Origin: an uncultured Bacteroides sp.
GTDB lineage: Bacteria > Bacteroidota > Bacteroidia > Cytophagales > Cyclobacteriaceae
DNA length: 64,000 bases
Direction of reading: 5' to 3'
Assembly (NCBI GenBank): GCA_902168185.1
Contig: CABHOV010000041.1
Span: 1 to 64,000 of the forward strand
A program made the translations under genes and the position numbers. The notes under the pieces are model-generated. The model was not told where the DNA came from. It did no database searches and saw only the letters and a list, made by a program, of their open reading frames with translations. Positions 17,289 to 27,800 of this stretch are shown one piece after another (position 1 is the stretch's first letter; each line of letters opens with the position of its first letter).

Positions 17289-19898
17289 ATGGCCGAAGCA
17301 AAAACCTCCACAGAAACTCCCTTACAGAAGCAATACAACGCTATTAAAGTAAAGTACCCCGGTGCGCTTTTACTTTTTCGCGTAGGCGATTTTTACGAAA
17401 CATTCGGGCAAGACGCGATCGCTGCCAGCAAAGTACTCGATATAGTGTTGACCAAGCGTGGCAATGGCTCGGCCTCAGAAACTGCTCTTGCAGGATTTCC
17501 CCATCACTCACTGGATACATACTTGCCAAAACTTGTTCGTGCAGGACATCGTGTAGCGATTTGTGATCAGCTGGAAGATCCCAAGTTTGTAAAAGGTATT
17601 GTAAAACGAGGTGTTACAGAATTGGTAACGCCGGGTCTTTCTTTTAATGATAATGTACTCGAACGAAAGCAAAATAATTTTCTTGCTTCTGTCTTCTCAG
17701 GAAAAAATGCTTTCGGTGTTTCCTTTCTGGATGTTTCTACCGGAGAATTTTTTGCAGCTCAGGGAAATGAAACCTATATATTAAAGCTCATTCAAGGATT
17801 TGCGCCTTCGGAAATTATATTCAGCAAACACGGACGTGAAAAATTTGAATCACTTTTCCGTGAAGAATATAGCACGTTTGCTTTGGAAGACTGGGTATAT
17901 GGATACGACTATGCCTACGAAAAACTTACAAATCAATTCAAGACTGCTTCACTGAAAGGTTTTGGTGTTGAGGATTATGGAGAAGCAACGATAGCAGCAG
18001 GTGCTATTTTACATTACCTCGAAGAGACCGAGCATAGAGACACTTCGCATATAGCATCGATCTCGCGCATCGATGAAGATAAATATGTATGGCTCGATAA
18101 GTTTACCATTCGAAATCTTGAGATCGTTCATTCTCAACATGACGGAGGTGTGCCGCTCATTGCTATACTCGATCGTACAGTAACACCTATGGGTTCACGA
18201 CAACTCCGCAAGTGGATGATACTTCCGTTGAAGGAAAAATCAGCGATTGAAGAACGATTGTTAATCGTTGATACTTTATTTCAGGATACAACGCTCGCGG
18301 AAAAAATAGCAGAGCCATTAAAACAAATCTCTGATCTCGAGCGACTGATCTCAAAGGTTGCTGTGAACCGGATCAACCCACGGGAGATGCTTCAGTTAAA
18401 GCGCTCACTGAAATGTATAAATCCCATCAAGCAATTACTGGCTAACCACACTGCAGTTAGTTTAAAGAAGATGGCGGATCAGCTTCATCCTTGTGAATTC
18501 CTGCTCGACAAAATCGAGAGCGAACTTCGTGAAGACGTATCGATCAACAGTAACCAGGGTGGATTGATAAAGGAAGGAATTGACAGTGAACTGGATGAAC
18601 TTCAAAAGATTGCCTTTTCAGGAAAAGACTACCTGTTGCAAATTCAAAAACGTGAAGTAGAACGCACCGGTATAAATTCTCTGAAGATCTCTTTTAATAA
18701 GGTGTTTGGCTACTACCTCGAAGTAAGCAATGCGAATAAAGACAAAGTGCCAACCGATTGGATCCGTAAGCAGACACTGGTTAATGCCGAGCGCTATATA
18801 ACTGAAGAACTTAAAGTATACGAAGAGAAAATTCTCCACGCCGAAGAAAAGCTAAATGTAATCGAGCAACGGATTTTCAACGCGCTCATTCAAACGGCAG
18901 CAGATTTTATTCCCCAGATTCAACAGGATGCACGCGTACTCGCACAGTTAGACTGTCTGTTGTCTTTTGCATCTATAGCGAAGGCAAACAAATATACCCG
19001 GCCGGTGATAGACGAATCGTTGATCGTTGATATAAAAAGTGGTCGTCATCCGGTGATCGAAAAGCAATTGCCGGTAGGCGAAAATTATGTTCCCAACGAT
19101 GTATACCTCGACAGTGAGAAACAACAGGTAATGATTATTACCGGACCAAACATGGCTGGTAAATCTGCACTACTTCGCCAGACAGCGCTCATTGTTTTAA
19201 TGGCACAAATGGGAAGTTTTGTTCCTGCGGAAGCGGCCACCATCGGTATTGTAGATAAAATTTTTACGCGTGTTGGAGCGTCTGATAATCTTTCGCGTGG
19301 TGAGTCTACTTTCATGGTGGAGATGACGGAAACAGCCAGCATCCTCAACAACCTCAGCAACCGAAGTTTGATTTTGATGGATGAGATCGGAAGAGGTACA
19401 AGTACATATGATGGTGTATCTATAGCCTGGGCTATTGTTGAATACCTGCACAACCATAAAGACTTTAAACCCAAAACACTGTTTGCAACGCATTACCATG
19501 AATTAAATCAACTCGAAGAAGATTTGACGCGCGTGAAGAACTTCAATGTTTCGGTGAAAGAGTTGGGAAATAAAATCATCTTCATGCGCAAGCTGAAAGA
19601 AGGTGGCAGTGAACACAGCTTTGGTATACATGTAGCACAACTGGCAGGTATGCCGAATCGTGTTGTATTCCGTGCAAACGAGATTCTTCAATTCCTGGAA
19701 AAAGATAAACACAAAAACGAACAACGTCAGAAAATTCGTGAAGTGCCCAAGCCGACACCACAAATGAGTTTATTCGAAGCTGATCCGCGCTTTAAAGAAA
19801 TTGAAGAGAAGCTTACCAAGATTGATATCAATACGATCAGTCCGGTGGAAGCATTGTTGAAATTGAATGAACTCATCTCAACGCTAACAAAAAAATAA
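17289..19898 (+). CDS. mutS: DNA mismatch repair protein MutS
   Basis: Mismatch-recognition ATPase of 869 residues. The mismatch-contact motif F35-Y36-E37 (GDFYETF) is present. Connector, lever and clamp domains follow, then the ATPase with Walker A GPNMAGKS near 619-626 and Walker B LMDEIGRGTSTYDG near 695-710. The helix-turn-helix dimerisation end is present (SPVEALLKLNEL). The length is typical. I chose the ATG at 17289, where the MutS-like sequence begins; the open frame extends 15 codons further upstream to a TTG without similarity. The stop codon lies inside a 24-bp palindrome. Confidence 0.96.
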   Translation: MAEAKTSTETPLQKQYNAIKVKYPGALLLFRVGDFYETFGQDAIAASKVLDIVLTKRGNGSASETALAGFPHHSLDTYLPKLVRAGHRVAICDQLEDPKFVKGIVKRGVTELVTPGLSFNDNVLERKQNNFLASVFSGKNAFGVSFLDVSTGEFFAAQGNETYILKLIQGFAPSEIIFSKHGREKFESLFREEYSTFALEDWVYGYDYAYEKLTNQFKTASLKGFGVEDYGEATIAAGAILHYLEETEHRDTSHIASISRIDEDKYVWLDKFTIRNLEIVHSQHDGGVPLIAILDRTVTPMGSRQLRKWMILPLKEKSAIEERLLIVDTLFQDTTLAEKIAEPLKQISDLERLISKVAVNRINPREMLQLKRSLKCINPIKQLLANHTAVSLKKMADQLHPCEFLLDKIESELREDVSINSNQGGLIKEGIDSELDELQKIAFSGKDYLLQIQKREVERTGINSLKISFNKVFGYYLEVSNANKDKVPTDWIRKQTLVNAERYITEELKVYEEKILHAEEKLNVIEQRIFNALIQTAADFIPQIQQDARVLAQLDCLLSFASIAKANKYTRPVIDESLIVDIKSGRHPVIEKQLPVGENYVPNDVYLDSEKQQVMIITGPNMAGKSALLRQTALIVLMAQMGSFVPAEAATIGIVDKIFTRVGASDNLSRGESTFMVEMTETASILNNLSNRSLILMDEIGRGTSTYDGVSIAWAIVEYLHNHKDFKPKTLFATHYHELNQLEEDLTRVKNFNVSVKELGNKIIFMRKLKEGGSEHSFGIHVAQLAGMPNRVVFRANEILQFLEKDKHKNEQRQKIREVPKPTPQMSLFEADPRFKEIEEKLTKIDINTISPVEALLKLNELISTLTKK

Positions 19899-19920
19899 GC
19901 TATAGCAATTGCTATAGCTT
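19897..19920. terminator. Palindromic terminator between mutS and helicase
   Basis: A perfect 24-bp palindrome with 12-nt arms (AAGCTATAGCAA / TTGCTATAGCTT). It begins at the second base of the mutS stop codon and is preceded by an A-tract, which favours termination of the opposite-strand gene. T residues on the plus strand are few. Confidence 0.65.
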
Positions 19921-19940
19921 GATGCGTAAAAATCTGTGCT

Positions 19941-21158
19941 TTAGTTTTTCTTTTTGAAGTTCTTGCCTGGTTTTCGGTTCTTGAAATTCCCTGCAGGTTT
20001 CTTTTTTACTTCAGGATTATAGGCAGGTCCTTCACCGATCTCTGCCGGTAAAGGGTTCTTCGGAATAATATCTCCGATGAGATTCTCTATACTGAAAAAC
20101 TTGCGTTGATCTTTTTCATTGATCAGCGTTATCGCTGTACCTGTAGTTTCCGCACGGGCGGTTCGGCCAATACGATGGACGTAATCTTCCGGATCCGGAG
20201 GAACATCCCAATTGATCACAAGACTGATTCCTTCTACATCTATACCGCGTGACAGTACATCTGTTCCGATCAGCATGTTGATCTGTTTATTTTTAAAGGC
20301 GCGCAAAATTTCTTCACGTTCTTGTTGCTCCAGATCAGAGTGAAACGCTTTAGCGGGTAGCCCTCCCCGTTGAAATGCTCCATCAAGTTTCTTGACGGTC
20401 TCTTTTGTAGAAGCAAAGATGATCGCACTTTTCCAGGGAACTGTTTTAAGTATATGTTTCAGAATCGCGCCCTTCTGCTCATCGAATACAACATATGCCT
20501 GTTGTGAAATTCCAGCGGCAGGTTTAGCAAGGGCAATATTGATTTCTTGTGGCTTATTCAAAATTTTACCTGCCAGCATCCTGATCTTCGGAGGCATGGT
20601 AGCAGAGAACAATAAAGTTTGTCTCTCGGTCGGCAAATATTTTATAATCTTCACGATGTCATCGAAGAAGCCCATGTCAAGCATACGATCTGCTTCATCC
20701 AGTATAAGATGTTGAAGATGATCGAACTTGATTGTGCCGGCTGCGAGTAGCGCGATCAAACGTCCGGGTGTTGCAATGATAATGTCAGCACCCTGCTCTA
20801 AAGCTTTACGTTGCTGATCCCATGTGGCGCCATCACCACCACCATAAATAGGCAGTGAGCTTACACCCAGAAAATACGCGAAGCCTTCGATCTGTTGATC
20901 GATCTGTTGCGCAAGTTCGCGCGTAGGCGCAATTACAAGCGTGTTCAGATGGCGCGTTTCAGCGTGTATAATTTTATTGAGGACAGGAAGTATATAGGCT
21001 GCTGTTTTTCCGGTGCCGGTTTGTGCGCAGGCAATCAGATCGTGGTTATTCAGAATAACAGGAATGGCTTGCTGCTGGATCGGAGTGGGCTTGCTATATC
21101 CCATCGAGTCGAGTCCATCGATAAGCTTTTGGTCAAATTTAAAATCGTGGAAGGTCAA
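19941..21158 (-). CDS. rhlE: DEAD-box RNA helicase, RhlE type
   Basis: ATP-dependent RNA helicase of 405 residues. Motifs in order are the Q motif (YSKPTPIQQQAIP), AQTGTGKT, PTRELAQQ, the DEAD box (ILDEADRML), SAT, and HRIGRTAR. A basic Lys/Asn/Gly tail of about 25 residues probably binds RNA. Likely roles are ribosome assembly or RNA decay in the cold. The conserved MTFHDF start is encoded by TTG at 21158. Stop-to-stop distance to mutS is 42 bp. Confidence 0.9.
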   Translation of the reverse strand: MTFHDFKFDQKLIDGLDSMGYSKPTPIQQQAIPVILNNHDLIACAQTGTGKTAAYILPVLNKIIHAETRHLNTLVIAPTRELAQQIDQQIEGFAYFLGVSSLPIYGGGDGATWDQQRKALEQGADIIIATPGRLIALLAAGTIKFDHLQHLILDEADRMLDMGFFDDIVKIIKYLPTERQTLLFSATMPPKIRMLAGKILNKPQEINIALAKPAAGISQQAYVVFDEQKGAILKHILKTVPWKSAIIFASTKETVKKLDGAFQRGGLPAKAFHSDLEQQEREEILRAFKNKQINMLIGTDVLSRGIDVEGISLVINWDVPPDPEDYVHRIGRTARAETTGTAITLINEKDQRKFFSIENLIGDIIPKNPLPAEIGEGPAYNPEVKKKPAGNFKNRKPGKNFKKKN

Positions 21159-21406
21159 GGTAAGTGATTTATAATACGAACATCATTATTACAATGAATG
21201 CTAAGTAAATGTTTCTGCGAGATACTGTAAAATTTTCACCCATCAAAATCAGGAAGGCTGGCAAGCAGGTCGCGTATCATGAACTATAGCACAAGTTGTC
21301 TCCGTGTGTCGGCCTCTAGAAACAGGTTATTAACAGCACAGGAAACGATAACACCCGTTTTTCTGGCACAATTTTTCGTACTTTTAATTCGTTAATAAAT
21401 CTACTT

Positions 21407-21976
21407 ATGAAATTGCTTAACCTGTCTCTCACTGCAGTCATATTGACTTTACTGGCGTCATGCGCTTCAAGTCCGTATGGAACAAAAGTAAAGGAGCCTT
21501 TTCAGGGAAATGCATATGAATCCAATAATCGCTTCTGGCGCGCCTCCGGCAAAGGAACAAGTTCACAGGACAACATCGCTCGCGGTAAAGCAGATATAGA
21601 GGCAAAGGCACAGTTGGCAGGACAAGTAAATACAACCATGAAACAGGTAGCAGATCAATACCTGGGGCAAACCGAAAACGAAAATGCAGCAGACGTTGCT
21701 GATAAATTTCAAAGCCTTGTTCGCCAGATCATGAATACAAACCTTGCTGATCTGCGTAAAATGGACGAGAAGAAGTTCTATAATGAAAAAGCAAACGAGT
21801 ATACTGTATTTATAGCCTACGAGATAAAGAAGAACGCTATGCTTCGGTTTATGAAGAAGCAGGCTAAAGTTGATAAGACAATAGATGAACGTCAGCGTGA
21901 AACGATCGAGAAGATTGTTGATCAAGAGCTTGAAAAGGCTGATGCTGCCGACAAGGAAGAAGATAAAGACGAATAG
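21407..21976 (+). CDS. Lipoprotein of unknown function, LPP20-like
   Basis: Probable lipoprotein of 189 residues. A signal peptide with lipobox LASC (cysteine near residue 19) is followed by a charged domain. The core (RFWRASGKGTSSQDNIARGKADIEAKAQLAG) resembles LPP20-type lipoproteins, whose role is unknown. The C-terminal 40 residues are highly charged (Glu/Asp/Lys) and probably helical. It stands alone, preceded by 248 bp without a gene and followed by a terminator. Confidence 0.7.
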   Translation: MKLLNLSLTAVILTLLASCASSPYGTKVKEPFQGNAYESNNRFWRASGKGTSSQDNIARGKADIEAKAQLAGQVNTTMKQVADQYLGQTENENAADVADKFQSLVRQIMNTNLADLRKMDEKKFYNEKANEYTVFIAYEIKKNAMLRFMKKQAKVDKTIDERQRETIEKIVDQELEKADAADKEEDKDE

Positions 21977-22000
21977 AGAAAATTAGTTTTACAGGTGAAA

Positions 22001-22042
22001 GAAACCCGGATGATGTTTTATATATCAGCCGGGTTCTTTTTT
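22001..22042 (+). terminator. Terminator of lipoprotein gene
   Basis: AACCCGG (22003-22009) pairs with CCGGGTT (22029-22035), with an inner TGAT/ATCA pairing. A run of T follows. Confidence 0.85.
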
Positions 22043-22335
22043 TAAAGGCAGTAAGATTATTTAAGGACAACGTTCTCCTTCGCATGGATAGTCGAAGGAT
22101 CGTACGATGACAACACTATATTTCATGATTAGAGGCGAGGATAAGTCGTTCAGAAACGATAGGCTACTATAATGTGCTTATATGTTAAGGGTTAATTAAA
22201 GAAATAAAATATAAATCGTTTTCTGAAAAGGTGGAGGTTAAGGAATGAGTTTTTATGCAACTCTGATAGGACTTTAGAATAGGTACCACATTTTATTTCA
22301 CAGGGATGCTTTAACTTGCACCGCTATTATTTTTT
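22043..22335. other. Intergenic region before corA, no gene seen
   Basis: I see no coding frame or RNA family here. A near-palindrome AGGAcAACGTTcTCCT lies at about 22063-22078. TAACTTGC, a weak -7-like element, lies at about 22312-22319 just before corA. Confidence 0.5.
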
Positions 22336-23289
22336 ATGATCAGGGTTTACACAATCAGACAGGGGAAGCTGGAGCAGTTTAAAAATCTGCCGCGGGAGCA
22401 AATTGTAAAACTTTCGGATATTATCTGGATCGATTTGCAGTCGCCTTCGCAGGACGAGAAGGATTTCATTGAGAAGAATTATAAAATAGAATTCTTTACC
22501 TACCAGGAAGTTCAGGAGATTGAAAGCAGCTCGCGTTTTTTAGAGACCGATGAAACGACTGAAATCAACCTCACCTTTGTAACAAACCAGGAAGCTGAAC
22601 TCTCGATACAGAACGTTACGTTCATCCTGAAAAATCGTGTGCTGTTTACATACCGTCAAGGTGATTTGAAAATTTTTGCCGAGACAGTCCGCAGAATGAA
22701 AACAATGAATGCCGAAGCAAAAGAACACGGCCTCGATGTTTTCCTTACCATACTTGAAACACGCATTGATAGTGATGCCGATTTGATTGAAGGTATAAAC
22801 CGTAAACTGAATGGCATCAGTAAAGATCTGATCGCTCGTAAATCTTTAAAAGAAGAGTTACTCTTGGGAATTGCGCAGCTTCAGGAAAATACCATGGTAC
22901 TTCACGAGACTATAACTGAAAAGCAACGTGTGGTAAGTTCGCTGATCCGTATACCGGAATTCAACAAGATGGAGAATGAACGGTTGAAGATCATTATAAA
23001 AGATATAGGTTCGCTTCTTCAACACGCGCAATTCAGTTCCGAGCGTCTTGAGTATTTACAGAATACATTTTTGGGTCTTGTAAACATTGAGCAGAATACT
23101 GTGATCAAGATCTTCACGGTTGTAACAGTTGTGTTCATGCCCCCTACATTAATTGCCAGTATATATGGAATGAACTTCAAGCACATGCCAGAACTGGAGT
23201 GGTTAGCAGGATATCCGATCGCTATTGGGTTTATGATTCTTTCATCGCTTGGTTTTCTATGGTATTTCAAGCGCAAAAACTGGCTATAG
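22336..23289 (+). CDS. corA: CorA-family magnesium/cobalt transporter
   Basis: Inner-membrane divalent-cation channel of 317 residues. A cytoplasmic N-terminal domain (about 1-250, helical in its second half) is followed by two C-terminal membrane segments. The signature YGMN lies at the end of the first segment (about residues 278-281) and is followed by the loop FKHMPELEW. The length and the basic end (YFKRKNWL) are typical. It acts as a pentamer in Mg2+ uptake. It is followed after 100 bp by the deoxynucleoside kinase gene, probably as an independent unit. Confidence 0.92.
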   Translation: MIRVYTIRQGKLEQFKNLPREQIVKLSDIIWIDLQSPSQDEKDFIEKNYKIEFFTYQEVQEIESSSRFLETDETTEINLTFVTNQEAELSIQNVTFILKNRVLFTYRQGDLKIFAETVRRMKTMNAEAKEHGLDVFLTILETRIDSDADLIEGINRKLNGISKDLIARKSLKEELLLGIAQLQENTMVLHETITEKQRVVSSLIRIPEFNKMENERLKIIIKDIGSLLQHAQFSSERLEYLQNTFLGLVNIEQNTVIKIFTVVTVVFMPPTLIASIYGMNFKHMPELEWLAGYPIAIGFMILSSLGFLWYFKRKNWL

Positions 23290-23389
23290 TTTATTGGCTG
23301 GTGGAATATACTTCTGTTGAAAAGTATGTGGTATAAACACTCCGCGCACTGCTGACTTTTTCATTACCTTGCCTTCAAAAAGTAAAGCC

Positions 23390-24019
23390 GTGCAGCCACA
23401 ACACATAGCCATCTGCGGAAATATTGGATCCGGTAAAACTACACTTGCCGGTAAGCTTTCAAAACATTATGGATGGCAGGCTCTATTGGAGTCGGTAGAG
23501 GACAATCCGTACCTGCGCGATTTTTATGAAGACATGAACCGTTGGGCGTTTCATGTGCAGATGTATTTTCTGAACAGCCGCTTCAAGCAAGTCAATAAGA
23601 TTCGCGCCAGCACAGGTAAAGTTACCGTGCAGGATCGCACGATCTATGAAGACGCCTATATCTTCGCTGCTAATCTGCACAAGAGCGGCTTCATGACGGA
23701 GCGTGATTTTCAAAGTTACCTCGATACATTTCATTCGATGATAAGCTTTGTGCAGCCTCCTGATCTTCTCATTTATTTAAAAGCAGATATACCCAAGCTC
23801 GTTCAGCAGATTGAAAAACGCGGTCGCGATTATGAGTACTCAATCCGGATCGATTACCTCCGTAATCTCAATGAACACTATGAAAGCTGGATCAACAACT
23901 ATAAACTTGGCAAACTCCTGGTGATCGATGTAAATAATCTTGACTTCGTAGCCAACATCGATGATTTTTCCTTTATTGTTAACAAAATTGATCTTGAGCT
24001 ACACAGTCTGTTTAGTTAG
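23390..24019 (+). CDS. Deoxynucleoside kinase
   Basis: Nucleoside salvage kinase of 209 residues from the dGK/dCK/dNK family, transferring phosphate from ATP to a deoxynucleoside. It has a P-loop GNIGSGKTT at about 9-17, the catalytic VEDNPYLRDFY segment, the DRTIYED motif, and the lid RGRDYEYSIRIDYL. The start is probably GTG at 23390, giving MQPQHIAICGNIGSGK; a TTG seven codons upstream overlaps a -7-like TACCTTGC. There is no nearby ATG. Base specificity cannot be settled from the sequence. Confidence 0.87.
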   Translation: MQPQHIAICGNIGSGKTTLAGKLSKHYGWQALLESVEDNPYLRDFYEDMNRWAFHVQMYFLNSRFKQVNKIRASTGKVTVQDRTIYEDAYIFAANLHKSGFMTERDFQSYLDTFHSMISFVQPPDLLIYLKADIPKLVQQIEKRGRDYEYSIRIDYLRNLNEHYESWINNYKLGKLLVIDVNNLDFVANIDDFSFIVNKIDLELHSLFS

Positions 24020-24081
24020 AATACTTAGTTGCTATATATAGTCTTTTAGATTTGTTTCGGTCCACATCAAAGCATTTATAG

Positions 24082-24834
24082 TTGATAACACTTTTCTCTT
24101 TTCATTTTACTACTGCCCAGCTTTTCATTTTCTTCCTGGTCGCGGTATTTGTAGGCATGTCGAAGACAGGAGTGCATGGCACAGGAATGGTGGCGGTGCC
24201 GTTACTTGCTTCTGTGTTTGGCGGACAACTATCCAGTGGCATCATGTTGCCGATGCTTTGCCTCGCGGATGTCATGGGTGTGTGGTATTACCATCGACAT
24301 GCATCGTGGGAGCATCTTAAGAAACTTTTTCCGTGGGCAGTGATAGGAACTATACTTGGTACAGTAGTAGGCGGGATGATCGATGATCATATTTTCAGAA
24401 TGATCATGGCGGTAATTATTGTCGGGAGTGTTGTCATTATGCTGTGGCTCGAACGCGGACATAAGGAGGATATACCAGACTATAAATGGTTTGCAGGTTT
24501 AACGGGTACAGCCGGAGGTTTCACTTCCATGGTCGGGAACCTGGCGGGCTCGGTGATGGCAGTATATTTCCTATCCATGCGGTTGCCGAAGAATTCTTTC
24601 ATTGGAACAACCGCATGGTTTTTCATGGTAATGAACTGGTTTAAAATTCCATTTCATGTTTTTGCCTGGCATACTATATCCTGGAATACATTTCTGCTGG
24701 ATCTTACTATGCTTCCGCTTATTGCCATAGGTGCATTTCTGGGAATCTTCATTGTGAGTAAAATCCCCGAGCGAATGTATCGTTGGTTCATCATTGGTAT
24801 GACGTTGGTTGCAGCTTTCATGATGTTAGTATAA
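24082..24834 (+). CDS. TauE/SafE-family membrane transporter
   Basis: Membrane protein of 250 residues with about eight hydrophobic segments, of the sulfite exporter TauE/SafE family (export of sulfite, sulfonates or related anions). The GMSKTGVHGTG loop near residues 24-34 and the repeated second half (WFAGLTGTAGGFTSMVGN) are typical. The start is TTG at 24082; the codon just upstream is TAG and the next ATG would remove the first membrane segment. Its stop is 4 bp from the stop of the convergent alpha-2-macroglobulin gene. Confidence 0.82.
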   Translation: MITLFSFHFTTAQLFIFFLVAVFVGMSKTGVHGTGMVAVPLLASVFGGQLSSGIMLPMLCLADVMGVWYYHRHASWEHLKKLFPWAVIGTILGTVVGGMIDDHIFRMIMAVIIVGSVVIMLWLERGHKEDIPDYKWFAGLTGTAGGFTSMVGNLAGSVMAVYFLSMRLPKNSFIGTTAWFFMVMNWFKIPFHVFAWHTISWNTFLLDLTMLPLIAIGAFLGIFIVSKIPERMYRWFIIGMTLVAAFMMLV

Positions 24835-24838
24835 ATCA

Positions 24839-27800
24839 TCAATCAATCGCTATACTTTTCATTTCTTCGCGGCCGTATACCACAGGGAAATACATCCATT
24901 CTGCTTTCGCAGGATTGAGTTGATATTTGCCTTTGTATCGCGGAAGCAATTTAACAGCGTACTGATATATACCGGCACGGAGGCGTTCGCAGTATATACG
25001 TGTTTCGTGTAGGTCATACTCGCGATGCACTTCTCCGTTCGTCCAGCTTTGATCCTTGGTATTATAAGAACACCCTGCAGGTATAGGTATATTGATCATC
25101 ACATATTCAGCATCCTTCTTTACTTCAAGCGTTACATGTAAGGTCACCGGTTTACCTGCCTTGAGCTTTTTAACATTATCCTCAAGTGCTGTATGTATTA
25201 TAAATTCCTTCTCAACTTTTTTTGGTTGCAAATTCCAGTGTTGCTGATAGGCAGTAATATAAATTGGCGCGCTTCCTGTTTTGGCTATAGATATAGTTTT
25301 GTAATCACGTAACTCAATCTCTACAGGGAAACTTGTTATAGTTTGATTTCCGTTCAGTACTAACACAGGCTTTTGATCAACGTGCTTCTGTTTCAATAAA
25401 CGAGGAAGTAACGTCTCAATAATGCGCGCAGATTCATATGTATTCGTCCAGCATCTTTTTCTTTTTTCAAGAAAATAATTCTGAAGCTTCAGCAAGTCAG
25501 GATCATTCTGATTTCTGGCCTCCATCAATTGAAAGACGAGCAGTGTATTGTCAACATCGTTGTTCATCAACGTATAATTGGTTTCTCCCCAATACCAATT
25601 TCCTTTCAGCGTTTCATGTCTGTATTTTTCAATCACACTCCAGTCGACACTATATTTCTGCAGCTGACGAAGTCGTTGTATCAGCAGGTTTTGGTGCAAT
25701 GATTTTATCGCATTCTTTTTCTTCAAAGAATCGATGATCGGCTGAACAGCAATGGTCTCTCCTGATTCCGAAAGAAAAATCCAGGACCTTAATTGCTCTT
25801 CTATTGGCGTGGAGCTTGTGGTATATTCCATCAGATAATTCTTTACACCTTGCTGATCGAATCGCGCTTTATACCCCAGAGAAGTTGCCCATAAAAGTGT
25901 TTTAGCAACGTGCAACGTTATCCAATGACTGCCGCCACGCATATTCCACCAACCCCAACTGCCGTCTTTATGTTGGTTGGCAATAAGTTTTTTGATGGCC
26001 TTCTCAACTTGATTATCATATTTGAATTTTTCTTTACGATATATACATATCGATTTTTCTGCGAGCAGTGCCTTTAGTTTGGAGGCAAGTTGCTCATTGC
26101 AATCATATGGATATACCTTGAGTATATTTACTTCATCCAACAGTACATCCAGAAGATCGGTTTGAGCGTAAAACTTTATATTTCCCGGAGTATTAAAATT
26201 AAAGATGGCAGTAGTATCACGCGGTAAAGCGGCAAAGAATCCGGTGCTCTCCAAAGAGCCAACGGGCATCACGGGTATATTTCGCAATTCACCGTCTTCG
26301 TACTTTTTGTAGGCTATACCATATTTAACAGCGAGACTGTCATGTGCAGGTCCGAAGAGATTTATAGTATCGATCACCGAATTCTTTATTACAAGAGAGC
26401 TTTCGAGCTGCGGTTTTCCACTTACAGTTATCGATCTTGTAATCTGCAAACTATCACCAGCGTAGTTGGTAATTTTTCCCATAGCCTGTGCAGTATCTCC
26501 CTGTAAAAGAAAGTTAGGCAGAGACAGTTGCGCAGCCAGTGGTTTATACGATTGTACTTTGCTACTCGTTTGTCCGGTTCGCTTCTTTGAAGCCATGGCC
26601 AACACCTGAATGTCCCATCCCGTTATATCATCTGGAAAAGTAGTTTGGAAAGTTGCTTCGCCATTTTGATCTGTATATAGTTTCGGTTGCCAGAAAGCAT
26701 AGTCCCGAAAATTTTTACGAAGCGATGATCCCGGTGCTGCATCACCTGCCGTTAAGAGTTGGGGAGCTTCGGGCAATTTCGTTTTAAGAAGCTGCGCACG
26801 TGTGGTTCCAGGTTTTGTTGATATAAGAATTATACCGTTAGCAGCCTGCGAACCATATAGCGCTACAGCCTGCTCTGATTTGAGCACCTCTATAGAAGTA
26901 ATTCTATTCTTATCGATGTCATCCAATGTTCGTAACACACCATCAATAAGTACCAATGGAGCGTTTCCGCTTGCCAAAGCAGAAGCTCCACGAAGTTTTA
27001 TACTTACAGAGTCGGCAACCAATGCTTTATTTCCTGAAAGTATAGATACTCCAGCCATTCTTCCCTGTAAAGCAGACACTGAACCGGTTAACATTTTTTT
27101 CTCCTGGCTTCCATACCCAATCACCACCACTTCACTCAACTGCTGTACATCTGCGTTAAGCTGTATATCCAGCGCGTCTTGCGATCGTGTGTTTATTTCC
27201 TGCGATGTATATCCGATAAAAGAGAAGACGAGTACTCCATTGGCAGGGACATATATTCTATATTCGCCTTGCATGTCGGTGGCAGTACCATTGGTTGTTC
27301 CCTTTAGAATTACGTTTACACCAGGAGTCGCTTCACCCGATTCATCTGTAACTCTGCCGGTTACCCAACGTCCGCCAGTGAGTGGTGTGTTGTCTGTTGA
27401 CTCACGATAGTATAGCTCGCGAAGATCCTGCATTTGACGCTGACGCGTTTGCTCGATATATACGGATTCATTTGACCATTTCTTAACTCGCTCCATCACT
27501 TGACGACTGAAAGAATCAGGTATATGTATTTTCTCATGGTCCAATCTATAGAACGTTCTTCCGTATGCGTTTACTTTAACAGGTGCTGGCTTGAGATAAC
27601 TTTCATCTTGATAAAGAACTACTACTTGGTATGTTCCCGGTAGTAGAGGTGTAAAATAAGCCTCGTGGCCAGGGAAGATATAGTATTCATCCGGCACGTC
27701 AAGGTTTATAATGAATGTTGCGAAACGTGGAGGCAAACCGACAGGTTTACTGTCGAGTACAACAAGAGTTCCTGTATTTTTAACAACCGGATGATTGTCG

